Below are positions 1-8,757 of a DNA stretch of 64,000 nucleotides, piece after piece. Source of the stretch: Deltaproteobacteria bacterium HGW-Deltaproteobacteria-8 (GTDB lineage: Bacteria; Desulfobacterota; Desulfovibrionia; Desulfovibrionales; Desulfovibrionaceae); assembly GCA_002840405.1 (NCBI GenBank), contig PHAR01000004.1:346239-410238 (forward strand). The letters run 5' to 3'. The first letter of the stretch is position 1; each line of letters opens with the position of its first letter. A program made the position numbers and the translations under genes. The notes under the pieces are model-generated. The model was not told the origin of the DNA. It ran no database searches and was given only the letters and a program-made list of their open reading frames with translations.

Positions 1-1
1 G

Positions 2-208
2 GCTGCTGGCGACTACTCTGACCACAAGGCGCTCGAAGCCGCCACCCAGGCCTTCCTGGACGCGCGCGAGCTGAAGTTCAAGGCCGTGGCCCAACCCCTG
101 CGCGTGGCCCTCACCGGCAAGACCGCCAGCCCCGGCCTGTTCGAGACCATGGCCGTGCTCGGCCGTGCCGAGTCTTTGGCGCGCATCAAGCGGGCTTTGA
201 GCCTGTAA
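2..208 (+). CDS. gltX: Glutamyl-tRNA synthetase, C-terminal fragment (truncated by window start)
   Basis: Frame 2 translates to [68 protein letters not shown]; the '[21 protein letters not shown]' C-terminal signature is typical of GltX. Confidence 0.9.
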   Translation, partial: AAGDYSDHKALEAATQAFLDARELKFKAVAQPLRVALTGKTASPGLFETMAVLGRAESLARIKRALSL

Positions 209-223
209 GCCGGGGCGCTGCAA

Positions 224-1282
224 ATGACCCACGCACCCTGCTTCGCCAGCGACAACTACGCGGGCGTGCATCCCCTTGTCATGGCCGCGCTGGCAACGGC
301 CAATGACGGCCCGGCCCCGGCCTACGGGGCGGACAAGCTGACCCAGGCCGCGCGCGCGCGCTTCAAGGAAGTGCTCGGCGAGAGCGCCGAGGTCTTCTTC
401 GTGTTCCTGGGCACCGCGGCCAACGTGCTCTGCCTCCAGGCCATGACCAGGCCGCACCACGCCGTGCTTTGCGCCAATACCGCGCACATCAACGTGGACG
501 AGTGCGGCGCGCCGGAGCGGCACCTCGGCTGCAAGCTTTTGTGCGTGCACACGCCCGAGGGCAAGCTCTCGCCGGAGCTGCTGCGGCCCTTCCTGCACCA
601 CCTGGGCAACGAGCACCACAACCAGCCGCGCGTGATTTCCATAGCCCAGGCCACGGAGCTCGGCACCGTTTACAGCATCGACGAGATCCGCAGCCTTGCC
701 AGCTTCGCCCACAATCACGGCCTGCTGCTGCACATGGACGGCTCGCGCCTGGGCAACGCGGCCGTGGCCCTGGGCTGCGAACTGCGCGACATGACCAATG
801 ACGCGGGCGTGGACGCGCTCAGCTTTGGCGGCACCAAGAACGGGCTCATGTTCGGCGAGGCTGTCGTCTTCTTTCGCCCTGAGTTGGCGCAGGACTTTCC
901 CTACCTCCGCAAGCAGGGCATGCAGCTCTGCTCCAAGATGCGCTTCATCGCCGCCCAGTTCCTGGCGCTGCTCCACGACGATGGCGAAGGCGGCAAAGGC
1001 GGCCTGTGGCGCAAAAACGCTGCCCAAGCCAACGCCATGGCCCGGCTTCTGGCCGAGCGCGTGGCGGAGATCCCGGGCGTCACCATCACCCAGCAGCCGC
1101 AGACCAACGCCGTGTTCGCGCAGCTCGCCCCGGCGGTCATCGCCCGGTTGCAGCAGCGTTTCGCCTTCTATGTGTGGGACGTTGAGCAGAGCGTGGTGCG
1201 CTGGATGACCAGCTTCGCCACCACCGAGGCCGAGGTGGAGCAGTTCGCCCAGGCCGTGCGCAAAGAAGCGCTGGCAGGCTGA
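224..1282 (+). CDS. ltaE: Low-specificity L-threonine aldolase
   Basis: 352 aa; N-terminal 'FASDNYAGVHP', 'LHMDGSRLGNA' and PLP-lysine motif 'SFGGTKNGLMFGEAVVFF'. Confidence 0.9.
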   Translation: MTHAPCFASDNYAGVHPLVMAALATANDGPAPAYGADKLTQAARARFKEVLGESAEVFFVFLGTAANVLCLQAMTRPHHAVLCANTAHINVDECGAPERHLGCKLLCVHTPEGKLSPELLRPFLHHLGNEHHNQPRVISIAQATELGTVYSIDEIRSLASFAHNHGLLLHMDGSRLGNAAVALGCELRDMTNDAGVDALSFGGTKNGLMFGEAVVFFRPELAQDFPYLRKQGMQLCSKMRFIAAQFLALLHDDGEGGKGGLWRKNAAQANAMARLLAERVAEIPGVTITQQPQTNAVFAQLAPAVIARLQQRFAFYVWDVEQSVVRWMTSFATTEAEVEQFAQAVRKEALAG

Positions 1283-1307
1283 GGCCAGCCGCGTAACCAC
1301 AACAACA

Positions 1308-1340
1308 AAAGGGGGAGCAAACGCTCCCCCTTTCCGTTTC
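1308..1340 (+). terminator. Rho-independent terminator, possibly bidirectional
   Basis: AAAGGGGGAGC-AAAC-GCTCCCCCTTT between ltaE and the convergent zraP-like gene. Confidence 0.75.
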
Positions 1341-1364
1341 AGACTGAGGCCTCAGCGAGAGGGA

Positions 1365-1871
1365 CTAGTAGCCGCCGTTCATCATGCCGCCGTAGCCCAT
1401 GCCGCCCCAGCCACCGCCGCCGCCATAGCCGCCGTTCATCATGCCGCCGTAGCCACCGCCACCGTAGCCCATGCCGCCGTTGCCCATCCCGCCAACGGGG
1501 AGCCCCTGCTTGACCAACTGCTTGCGCAAGTTCACCTGGTCCGCAAAAAGCTTGGCGTTGAGGTCAGCGATCTCCTTGGTCAGGGTCTCGACCCGCTTGT
1601 CGTCGGTCTTGCCGCTGTAGAGCTGGGCGTTCAACTCCGAATGCTTGGCAAAAAGCTGCTGCCGGAGCTGGGCCGTGGCCTGGTAGTGCTCGTTGTAGAG
1701 CTTCTGCATGGCCGCGAACTTCTCCTGGCTTATGCCCGTGTCGCCACCGCCCCCCCAGCCATAACCGCCCATCATGCCCGGCCCATACATCTGGGCGCTG
1801 GACAGGCCGCTTAAACCAAGCAGCAGCACCGCAGCGAAAGACACGCAAAGGATATACTTGCAGAATTTCAT
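1365..1871 (-). CDS. Periplasmic Spy/ZraP-like (zinc resistance-associated) protein with Gly/Met/Tyr-rich tail
   Basis: Signal peptide, central LRQQL...LNAQLYSGKTDDKRVETLTKEIADLNAKLF helical core, C-terminal GGMGYGG-type repeats. Confidence 0.7.
   Translation of the reverse strand: MKFCKYILCVSFAAVLLLGLSGLSSAQMYGPGMMGGYGWGGGGDTGISQEKFAAMQKLYNEHYQATAQLRQQLFAKHSELNAQLYSGKTDDKRVETLTKEIADLNAKLFADQVNLRKQLVKQGLPVGGMGNGGMGYGGGGYGGMMNGGYGGGGGWGGMGYGGMMNGGY
1371..1454. repeat. 27-bp direct repeat in the glycine-rich tail of the ZraP-like gene
   Basis: gccgccgttcatcatgccgccgtagcc at 1371-1397 and again at 1428-1454. Confidence 0.85.
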
Positions 1872-2243
1872 TGTCAGACTCCTTGCTTGAATGTGTGGAA
1901 CAACGAAAACAATGAATCTGCATTTGCTGTTAGCATAGGTCTGTGGTTATGGCTAGGCCTTGCCGCACATTTGACGAGCTCTTGGCCGAAGTCACGGCAA
2001 GCAGGCTCGTTTCCGCAGGCGTCTTGAATCGCCAAGGTGTCCACCCCAACTTTCCCGGCAGGAATCATTCATGGATCATTTTGGCAGACCGTCAGAACAC
2101 TGCGCGTGTGGGAGGAACTCCACGGCTCCGGTCAAGACAATGAGGCTGAAGGTCCTGACTGGCCGCCATATGGCGCTTCCCGCCCTTGCGCGAAATCCCC
2201 GCCTGGGATTAGGATGGTCCCGCACCCAACGCAGCGAGGGCCC

Positions 2244-3212
2244 ATGACCATCCGCATCCCCGACCCCGACGACTGCGCCGACAGCCAGGGCCAAGCCCCG
2301 GCCGGACCGCGCTTCCTGGCGCGGGGCGAGGTGGTGGAGGACTCCCTGACCGGGCTCGTCTGGTCGCGCTCGGCCAACCCGCTGGGCTATCCGCTATCCT
2401 GGCCCGACGCGCTCAGCGCCGTGGCTCAAATGAACCGCGACGGCTTCCTCGGCGCGCGCGACTGGCGCTTGCCCAACCGCCACGAGCTGCGCTCGCTGAT
2501 CTGCCACCCCGCGAAGCAGCCCGCCCTGCCCCCAGGCCACCCCTTCCGCGACGTGTTCCTGGGCTGGGTCTGGAGTTCCACCACCAAGGCCGGGCAGACC
2601 GCCTACGCCTGGAACGTGCACCTGGAAGGCGGGCGCATGTTCTACAGCCGCAAGGACGAGTTCCGGCTGGTCTGGCCCGTGCGCGGCGAAAGCCCCACCC
2701 TGCCGCAGACCGGCCAGAACGCCTGCTTTGACGCCACAGGAGAGCCGGTCCCCTGCCACGGCACCGGCCAGGACGCCGACCTGCGCCAAGGCCTGCCCTG
2801 GCCCGAACCGCGCTTCGAGCGCACCGGCATGGGAATGCGGGACCGCCTCACCGGCCTGTGTTGGCTTGAGCCCGAACGCCTGCTCGACCAGATCACCACC
2901 TGGCGCGAGGCCGTGGACTTCGCCGCCTCCTTCAATTCCGGACCCGACAACGCAAATAGCCCTCCCTGGCGGCTGCCGGACATCAACGAACTGGAGTCCC
3001 TGGTGGACTCCGGCCGCGCCAACCCGGCCCTGCCCCTGGAGCTGACCGCGACCCTGGCCCTGTCGGCCCTCTCGGCCGAAGGCCTCTGGTCCAGCACCAG
3101 CAGCGGCTTCGACCCGGACTGGGCCTTTGTGCTCTATGTCCAGAAAGGCGCTGTGGGCGTGGGCTTCAAGCCCGGCGCGGAGTTCCACGTCTGGCCCGTG
3201 CGCAGGCTGTAG
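2244..3212 (+). CDS. DUF1566 (Lcl C-terminal-like) protein with two tandem domains
   Basis: Two copies of 'DSLTGLVW...WRLPNRHEL...WSST...VWPVR' and 'DRLTGLCW...WRLPDINELESLVD...LWSST...VWPVR'; start taken as ATG 2244 inside ORF 2037..3212. Confidence 0.8.
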   Translation: MTIRIPDPDDCADSQGQAPAGPRFLARGEVVEDSLTGLVWSRSANPLGYPLSWPDALSAVAQMNRDGFLGARDWRLPNRHELRSLICHPAKQPALPPGHPFRDVFLGWVWSSTTKAGQTAYAWNVHLEGGRMFYSRKDEFRLVWPVRGESPTLPQTGQNACFDATGEPVPCHGTGQDADLRQGLPWPEPRFERTGMGMRDRLTGLCWLEPERLLDQITTWREAVDFAASFNSGPDNANSPPWRLPDINELESLVDSGRANPALPLELTATLALSALSAEGLWSSTSSGFDPDWAFVLYVQKGAVGVGFKPGAEFHVWPVRRL

Positions 3213-3467
3213 TCGTGGGCAAGGAGCAAGGGCCCAGCAACAAGGCCTGCCAGCACAGCAGCTGCAACAGGCAAGAACGGTTTCTTGGTTCCTCTCCCTT
3301 ATCTTGAATGATGAACCGGAATAATTCACTTCCCTGTTGCGCTGTGTCTTTTGGTGGAGTAGCCTCGGAACGGAGTGGGTATGGCCTGCGGAGAGCTGGC
3401 GCACAGACGTCAACCGCACCCGCCGCAAGAATGTCTTTTCAACCTGCAATTTTACAAGGAGAATGAG

Positions 3468-3866
3468 ATGCTGACATCCACCAGCTCGGCGCTCATGCGC
3501 CACACTGCCATGCTGCTGATCATGCTGATGACCACGCTCGCGTTTGTGCCCCGGGTCGAGGCCGGGATGGTCCCCACGTCCCTGTCCGACAGTTCCGGCA
3601 TCCACGCCCAGGACCTGGCCTCGGTCCAGAACGTGCTGGAGAACAAAGCAGTCAAGGCCCGGCTGTCTGCCCTGGGCTACACGGACAGCGAAATCTCGGG
3701 CAAGCTGTCCCAGCTCTCGGGCCAGGAGCTGCACGGCCTGGCCTCGCAGCTGAACGCCCTGGACGCTGGTGGTGACGGGCTGGGCCTGATCGTGGTCCTC
3801 CTGGTCATCGTCTTGCTTGTGGTGGTCATCCTCAAGGTCAGCGACAAGACCGTCAGCATACATTGA
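3468..3866 (+). CDS. PA2779-like small membrane protein
   Basis: N-terminal hydrophobic segment, 'SLSDSSGIHAQDLASVQNVLENKAVKARLSALGYTDSEISGKLSQLSGQELHGLASQLNALDAGGDGLG' and C-terminal TM segment. Confidence 0.65.
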   Translation: MLTSTSSALMRHTAMLLIMLMTTLAFVPRVEAGMVPTSLSDSSGIHAQDLASVQNVLENKAVKARLSALGYTDSEISGKLSQLSGQELHGLASQLNALDAGGDGLGLIVVLLVIVLLVVVILKVSDKTVSIH

Positions 3867-4456
3867 CCGACGTGCGCGCTCCCGGAGAGAGCCGCCTGAG
3901 CCAGGCCCATCACCTGGCCTGGGCTATTCTCTCCGGCCTTTTCTGTCTCTGGCTGACGGCCTGCGCCGCACACCTGCCACGGGACTTCTCCCCGCCGCAG
4001 GGGCGGGCCGTTGTGGCCGGGGTGCCCTTTCACGCCCAGGAGGACCACCAGTGCGGCCCTGCAGTCCTGGCCATGGTCCTCAACCACCATGGAGACATGG
4101 TGACACCCGAGGACATCGCCCAGGCGATCTTCCGCAAGGACCTGCGGGGCACGGTGAGCCTGGACCTGGCGCTGTACCCGCGCGGGCGCGGCTTCGCCAC
4201 CCGCTTCTTCCGCGGCACGGTCGCAGACATCGTCACGGCCGTGGACACCGGCAATCCCCCGGTGGTCATGGTTGACGAGGGGCTGGGGGGAATCCGCGTC
4301 TTTCATTACATGGTGGTCGTGGGCTACGAGCCCGAGGGCGTGCTGGTCAACTCCGGCCGACGACGGGGCCAAAGCATCCCCTGGCGTGAATTCCTCTCCG
4401 GCTGGAGCGGGGCCGACCGTTGGACCCTGCTGGTCGAGCCCAAGGAAACCAGATGA
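3863..4456 (+). CDS. PA2778-like lipoprotein with C39-type cysteine peptidase fold
   Basis: ATGA overlap with the upstream gene; LTAC lipobox-like site; 'VPFHAQEDHQCGPAVLAMVLNHHG' (Cys) and 'FHYMVVVGYE' (His) motifs. Confidence 0.7.
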   Translation: MTDVRAPGESRLSQAHHLAWAILSGLFCLWLTACAAHLPRDFSPPQGRAVVAGVPFHAQEDHQCGPAVLAMVLNHHGDMVTPEDIAQAIFRKDLRGTVSLDLALYPRGRGFATRFFRGTVADIVTAVDTGNPPVVMVDEGLGGIRVFHYMVVVGYEPEGVLVNSGRRRGQSIPWREFLSGWSGADRWTLLVEPKETR

Positions 4457-4938
4457 CGAACCCAAGAGCCATCCAGACCCCATGCGCCCTGCGGCTTCTG
4501 TCGCTGGCCCTGCTGCTGACGACGCTGACGGCCCTGGCCTCAGGCTGTGCCTTGCCGCGCATCGTGGTCCACGATGACCCGCTTTCCGCAGGGGAGCACC
4601 TCAAGCTGGGCATGGCCTACGAATCCGGCGGGGAACCCGAGCGGGCCGCTGCCGAGTATCGGCTGGCAGCGCGCAAGGAGCCCCTGGCCCGGCTCTATCT
4701 GGGCAACGTTTTGTTCGGGCAGGGACAGCTGGATGATGCCGAAACGGAATACCGCGCAGCCGTGAAGGGCCTGCCGGACAACCCCGAAGCGCTGAACAAC
4801 CTGGCTTGGCTGCTCTACACCCGCAAGTCCGACCTGGCTGAAGCCGAGGCGCTGGCTGTTAAGGCCGTGACCCTGGCCCCGGCCCGCCCTGCGTTCCAGG
4901 ACACGCTCAAGGCCATCCGCGCCGCCCAAGGCCAATAG
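4453..4938 (+). CDS. Tetratricopeptide-repeat lipoprotein
   Basis: Lipobox 'LASGC', TPR helices 'AYESGGEPERAAAEYRLAARKEP', 'GQLDDAETEYRAAVKGLPDNPEALNNLAWLLY'; overlaps upstream stop. Confidence 0.75.
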   Translation: MTNPRAIQTPCALRLLSLALLLTTLTALASGCALPRIVVHDDPLSAGEHLKLGMAYESGGEPERAAAEYRLAARKEPLARLYLGNVLFGQGQLDDAETEYRAAVKGLPDNPEALNNLAWLLYTRKSDLAEAEALAVKAVTLAPARPAFQDTLKAIRAAQGQ

Positions 4939-4958
4939 CCCTTGCAGCCCAGACATGA

Positions 4959-4995
4959 AAAGGCCCGGAGCAACATTGCCCCGGGCCTTTCGTTT
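4959..4995 (+). terminator. Rho-independent terminator
   Basis: AAAGGCCCGG...CCGGGCCTTTCGTTT. Confidence 0.7.
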
Positions 4996-5037
4996 CAGGC
5001 GTGATGAAGGGCCGCACGGTGGTGCCGCCCAGCCAGG

Positions 5038-5523
5038 TCAGGCCGAGATCCCGTCGCCGTCGCCATCCCCGCCCTCATCCATGCCGATGGCGGCCGGCGC
5101 GGCGTAGGGCTGGTGGATCTCCAGGAAGGCTTCCGGCTGCGCCAGCGGAGCAAAGCCGAGCGGGCGGTACAGGCCGTGCGCGTCCGCCGTGGCCAGCATC
5201 ATGCGCCGCAGGCCCTGCAGGTCCGGGTGCGCCAGCGCGCAGCCGAGCATCCATTTGGCCAGCCCCTGGCCCCGGTGCTCCGGCAGCACGAACACATCGC
5301 CCAGGTAGGCGAAGGTCGCGCGGTCAGTGACGGCCCGGCTGAAGCCCGCCTGCCGGCCTTTATGCATCAGGGAGAAGCAGAGCGAGTTTTCAAGCGACCG
5401 CAGGCAGGTCTCACGCGAGATGCCCTTGGCCCAGTAGGACTCACGCAGGAACCCGAACACGGCCTCCGCGTCCAGGGCAGAGCGGTCATCCGTGACGATA
5501 TACTCGTCCCTGCTCCACTCCAT
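5038..5523 (-). CDS. GNAT-family N-acetyltransferase
   Basis: 'AYLGDVFVLPEHRGQGLAKWMLGCALAHPDLQGLRRMMLATADAHGLYRPLGF' acetyl-CoA-binding motif. Confidence 0.85.
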   Translation of the reverse strand: MEWSRDEYIVTDDRSALDAEAVFGFLRESYWAKGISRETCLRSLENSLCFSLMHKGRQAGFSRAVTDRATFAYLGDVFVLPEHRGQGLAKWMLGCALAHPDLQGLRRMMLATADAHGLYRPLGFAPLAQPEAFLEIHQPYAAPAAIGMDEGGDGDGDGISA

Positions 5524-5535
5524 GCCTGTTGCCCC

Positions 5536-6807
5536 CTACAGCTTGACCTGGCGCGCGGCGTCCAGGGTCTTCCTCAGGTCCGCGTCCGTGTGGGCGAAGG
5601 AGGTGAAGCCGCACTCGAAGCCCGAGGGCGCGAGGTTCACGCCAAGCGCCCGCATCTGGCGGTAGAACTCGCCGTAGGTGGCGGAGTTGGAGGTCTTGGC
5701 GGTCTCGTAGTCCGTCACCGGGGTGGCTGTGAAGAAGAGCGTGAACATGGAGGCCATGTGGTTCAGGGTCACGGCCTGGCCCTTGGCGCGCAGGATCGCG
5801 GCCATTTCCTCGGCAAAGGCCTTGGTGCGGGCTTCGAGAGCGGCGTAGTCGCTGGCCATGAGGCCCTTGAGTGTGGCGATGCCCGCAGCCATGGCCACCG
5901 GGTTCCCGGAGAGCGTGCCCGCCTGGTACACCGGGCCGCAGGGCGCGATGTGCTCCATGATCTCGCGGCGTCCGCCGTAGCAGCCCACAGGGAAGCCGCC
6001 GCCGATGATTTTCCCCAGCGTGGTCAGGTCGGGCGTCACGCCGAAGCACGCCTGGGCGCCGCCCAGCGCCACGCGAAAACCCGTGATGACCTCGTCAAAG
6101 ATGAGCAGCGCGCCGTTCTTGGTGCAGAGCGCGCGCAGACCTTCCAGGAAGCCCTTGGCGGGCGGGATGAGACCGACGTTGCCGGCCACGGCCTCGATGA
6201 TGACGCAGGCGATGTCCGCGCCAAACGCCGCGAACTGGGCCTCCACGGCCGCCAAATCGTTGTACGGGGCCAGCAGGGTCAGGCTGGCGATGGCCTCGGG
6301 TACGCCCGGAGTGCCGGGGATGCAGAGGGTGGCCACGCCGGACCCGGCGTTGACCAGGAAGCCGTCGCTGTGGCCGTGGTAGCAGCCGTCGAACTTGAGC
6401 ACCTTGTCGCGCCCCGTATAGCCGCGCGCCAGGCGCACGGCGCTCATGGTGGCCTCGGTGCCGGAGCTGACCATGCGCACCATCTCCATGCTCGGCATGA
6501 TCTGGCGGATGAGTTCGCCCAGCTCGACCTCGGCCGGGCAGGGAGCGCCGAAGCTGGCGCCCTTGTCCATGGCGGCGAGCGCGGCGTCACGCACGCTTTT
6601 GTCGGCGTGGCCGAGCAGCATCGGCCCCCAGCTCATGACAAAGTCAATGAGCTCGTCGCCGTCCACGGTCCACATGCGGGAACCCTCCGCGCGGTCGATG
6701 AACACGGGCTCGCAGCCCACGCTCTTGCAGGCGCGCACCGGGCTGTTGACGCCGCCGGGCAGGATGTTTGCGGCACGCTGGAACAATGCTTCGGACTTGC
6801 TGGGCAT
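5536..6807 (-). CDS. hemL: Glutamate-1-semialdehyde 2,1-aminomutase
   Basis: '[18 protein letters not shown]...[27 protein letters not shown]' PLP motif; 423 aa. Confidence 0.95.
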   Translation of the reverse strand: MPSKSEALFQRAANILPGGVNSPVRACKSVGCEPVFIDRAEGSRMWTVDGDELIDFVMSWGPMLLGHADKSVRDAALAAMDKGASFGAPCPAEVELGELIRQIMPSMEMVRMVSSGTEATMSAVRLARGYTGRDKVLKFDGCYHGHSDGFLVNAGSGVATLCIPGTPGVPEAIASLTLLAPYNDLAAVEAQFAAFGADIACVIIEAVAGNVGLIPPAKGFLEGLRALCTKNGALLIFDEVITGFRVALGGAQACFGVTPDLTTLGKIIGGGFPVGCYGGRREIMEHIAPCGPVYQAGTLSGNPVAMAAGIATLKGLMASDYAALEARTKAFAEEMAAILRAKGQAVTLNHMASMFTLFFTATPVTDYETAKTSNSATYGEFYRQMRALGVNLAPSGFECGFTSFAHTDADLRKTLDAARQVKL

Positions 6808-6832
6808 GTGCTGGTTCTCCGACGTTTGGCGG

Positions 6833-7357
6833 TTAGAAGTAGCGCATGGAGATCTTCTTGAGCTCCCGGACGCTTTGCAGGATCTGGTAGTCGGTCACCC
6901 CGGTGCCCTCGGAGATGGCTCCCACCACCTCCATGCAGTCGCCGGGGTTCTTGCCGTGGATCATGGTGTAGAGGTTGTACCTCCACTGCGGATAGGTGCG
7001 GCGGATGTAGCAGTGGCTGATCTCCGGGCGGTCGGCCATGATTTTGCCCACGCGCTGGGCCTCGGCGGGGTCGTCCACGCGCCAGGCGACCATGGCGTTG
7101 TGGCCGTAGCCAGCCTTCTGGTGGCGCAGGGTGGCCCCGAAGCGGCGGATGACGCCCTCGTCCTTGAGCCGCGTGAGCAGCTCCAGCACCTCGGCCTCGG
7201 AGCAGCCGGCCTGCTCGGCGATGGCGGCGAAGGGCGCGGGCCCGTCCGGGAGGTCGGCCCCGGCCAGGGCCAGGATGCGCTGCTCGGTTTCGCTGAAGGT
7301 AGGCGCGGATTTCTTGGCTGCTGTGTGGCTCATGGAAGGTGGCGCTCGCTTGTTCAA
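6833..7357 (-). CDS. Siroheme decarboxylase subunit (AhbA/AhbB family, Lrp/AsnC-like)
   Basis: '[27 protein letters not shown]...[23 protein letters not shown]'; adjacent to hemL; alternative start at 7333. Confidence 0.8.
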   Translation of the reverse strand: MNKRAPPSMSHTAAKKSAPTFSETEQRILALAGADLPDGPAPFAAIAEQAGCSEAEVLELLTRLKDEGVIRRFGATLRHQKAGYGHNAMVAWRVDDPAEAQRVGKIMADRPEISHCYIRRTYPQWRYNLYTMIHGKNPGDCMEVVGAISEGTGVTDYQILQSVRELKKISMRYF

Positions 7358-7563
7358 GTCGTTTCAGGCCGTTTCGCCAGGCAAAGACGCGTACTTGTAC
7401 CCGCAAGCGCGGGCGCTTGCAACTCGTCGGGCGGTATGGCCGCACCCCGCTCCGGGTACGTCAATTCAGGGGCTTGCGCCCCAGGCCCCGGAAGAGCTAA
7501 TATGCCGTAACCGTCCACGCGCCCGGCGCACCCAGGACGGCAAACCCGCCAAGGAGCAACTGA

Positions 7564-8556
7564 ATGAAGATCGCAGTCGTCGGCGCCGGTGCCTGGGGCA
7601 CCACCCTGGCCGACATGCTGGCCCGCAAGGGCGTGGACACCACCCTCTGGGTGCGTGAGCCCGAGCTCTTGGCCGAGATGAAAGAAAAGGGCCGCAACAC
7701 CTGGTTCCTGCCCGACCAGCCCCTGTCCCCGGACCTGGCCCTGCACGCCAACCCGGCCCGGGCCTTTGCCGGGTGCAAAGTCTTTCTGCTGGTGGTTCCC
7801 AGCCAGTTTCTGCGCTCCACCCTGGTCAGCTTCCGCGACATCCTGCCCAAGAAGCCCATCGTGGTCTGCGCCAGCAAGGGCATCGAGAACGGCACCCTCG
7901 CCCCCATGTCCCAGGTGGTGGCCGAGGCCCTGGAGCCGCTTGGTCCCCGCTTCGCCGTGCTCTCCGGCCCCAGCTTCGCCAAGGAAGTGTCCATGGGGCT
8001 GCCCACCACCGTGAGCCTGGGCTGCGCGGACAAGAAGCTCGGCAAGGAATTGCAGGCCCTGTTCTCCACCGACTCCTTCCGGGTCTACACCAATGAGGAC
8101 TTCCTGGGTGTGGAACTGGGCGGGGCGCTCAAAAACGTCATGGCCATCGCCGCAGGCATCTCCGACGGCCTGGGCTTCGGGCACGACGCCCGCGCCGCGC
8201 TCATCACCCGCGGCCTGGCCGAGATGAGCCGCCTGGGCAAGGTCATGGGCGCCAAGCCCAAGACCTTCATGGGCCTGTCCGGCATGGGCGACCTGGTGCT
8301 GACCTGCACCGGGGACCTCTCGCGCAACCGCCAGGTGGGCATGAAGCTCGGCCAAGGCCGCAAGCTCAAAGACATCCTGGCCGAGACCAAGACCGTGGCC
8401 GAGGGCGTGCGCACCACCGAGTCCGTGCACTTCCTGGCCCGCAACCTGGGCGTGGAGCTGCCGCTCACCGAGCAGGTCTACCGCATCCTCTACGAGGACA
8501 AGGACCCGTCCCAGGCCGTGCGCGACCTGATGAGCCGGGAGTTGAAGGGGGAGTAG
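7564..8556 (+). CDS. gpsA: Glycerol-3-phosphate dehydrogenase [NAD(P)+]
   Basis: 'MKIAVVGAGAWGTTLADMLARKG', 'VLSGPSFAKEV', 'LGGALKNVMAIAAGISDGLGFGHDARAALITRGLAEM'. Confidence 0.95.
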   Translation: MKIAVVGAGAWGTTLADMLARKGVDTTLWVREPELLAEMKEKGRNTWFLPDQPLSPDLALHANPARAFAGCKVFLLVVPSQFLRSTLVSFRDILPKKPIVVCASKGIENGTLAPMSQVVAEALEPLGPRFAVLSGPSFAKEVSMGLPTTVSLGCADKKLGKELQALFSTDSFRVYTNEDFLGVELGGALKNVMAIAAGISDGLGFGHDARAALITRGLAEMSRLGKVMGAKPKTFMGLSGMGDLVLTCTGDLSRNRQVGMKLGQGRKLKDILAETKTVAEGVRTTESVHFLARNLGVELPLTEQVYRILYEDKDPSQAVRDLMSRELKGE

Positions 8557-8580
8557 TCCTCCGCAACGCTGCAGCCTTTC

Positions 8581-8613
8581 AAGCGGCCCGCCTCGGCGGG
8601 CCGCTTTCTTTTG
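8581..8613 (+). terminator. Rho-independent terminator of gpsA
   Basis: AAGCGGCCCGC-CTCG-GCGGGCCGCTT followed by TCTTTT. Confidence 0.85.
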
Positions 8614-8757
8614 GGGCAGGCGGCGCCCAGCCCCCCCTCCATACCGCTTCCCCCTTCCCATCCCGGCCACGCTCACGTACAGTATCACCAGAATTTGTTT
8701 CGCGATTTTGGGCGATAATGGACAGCACGCGGCTGGCCTTGTGCAGACACAACAGGA

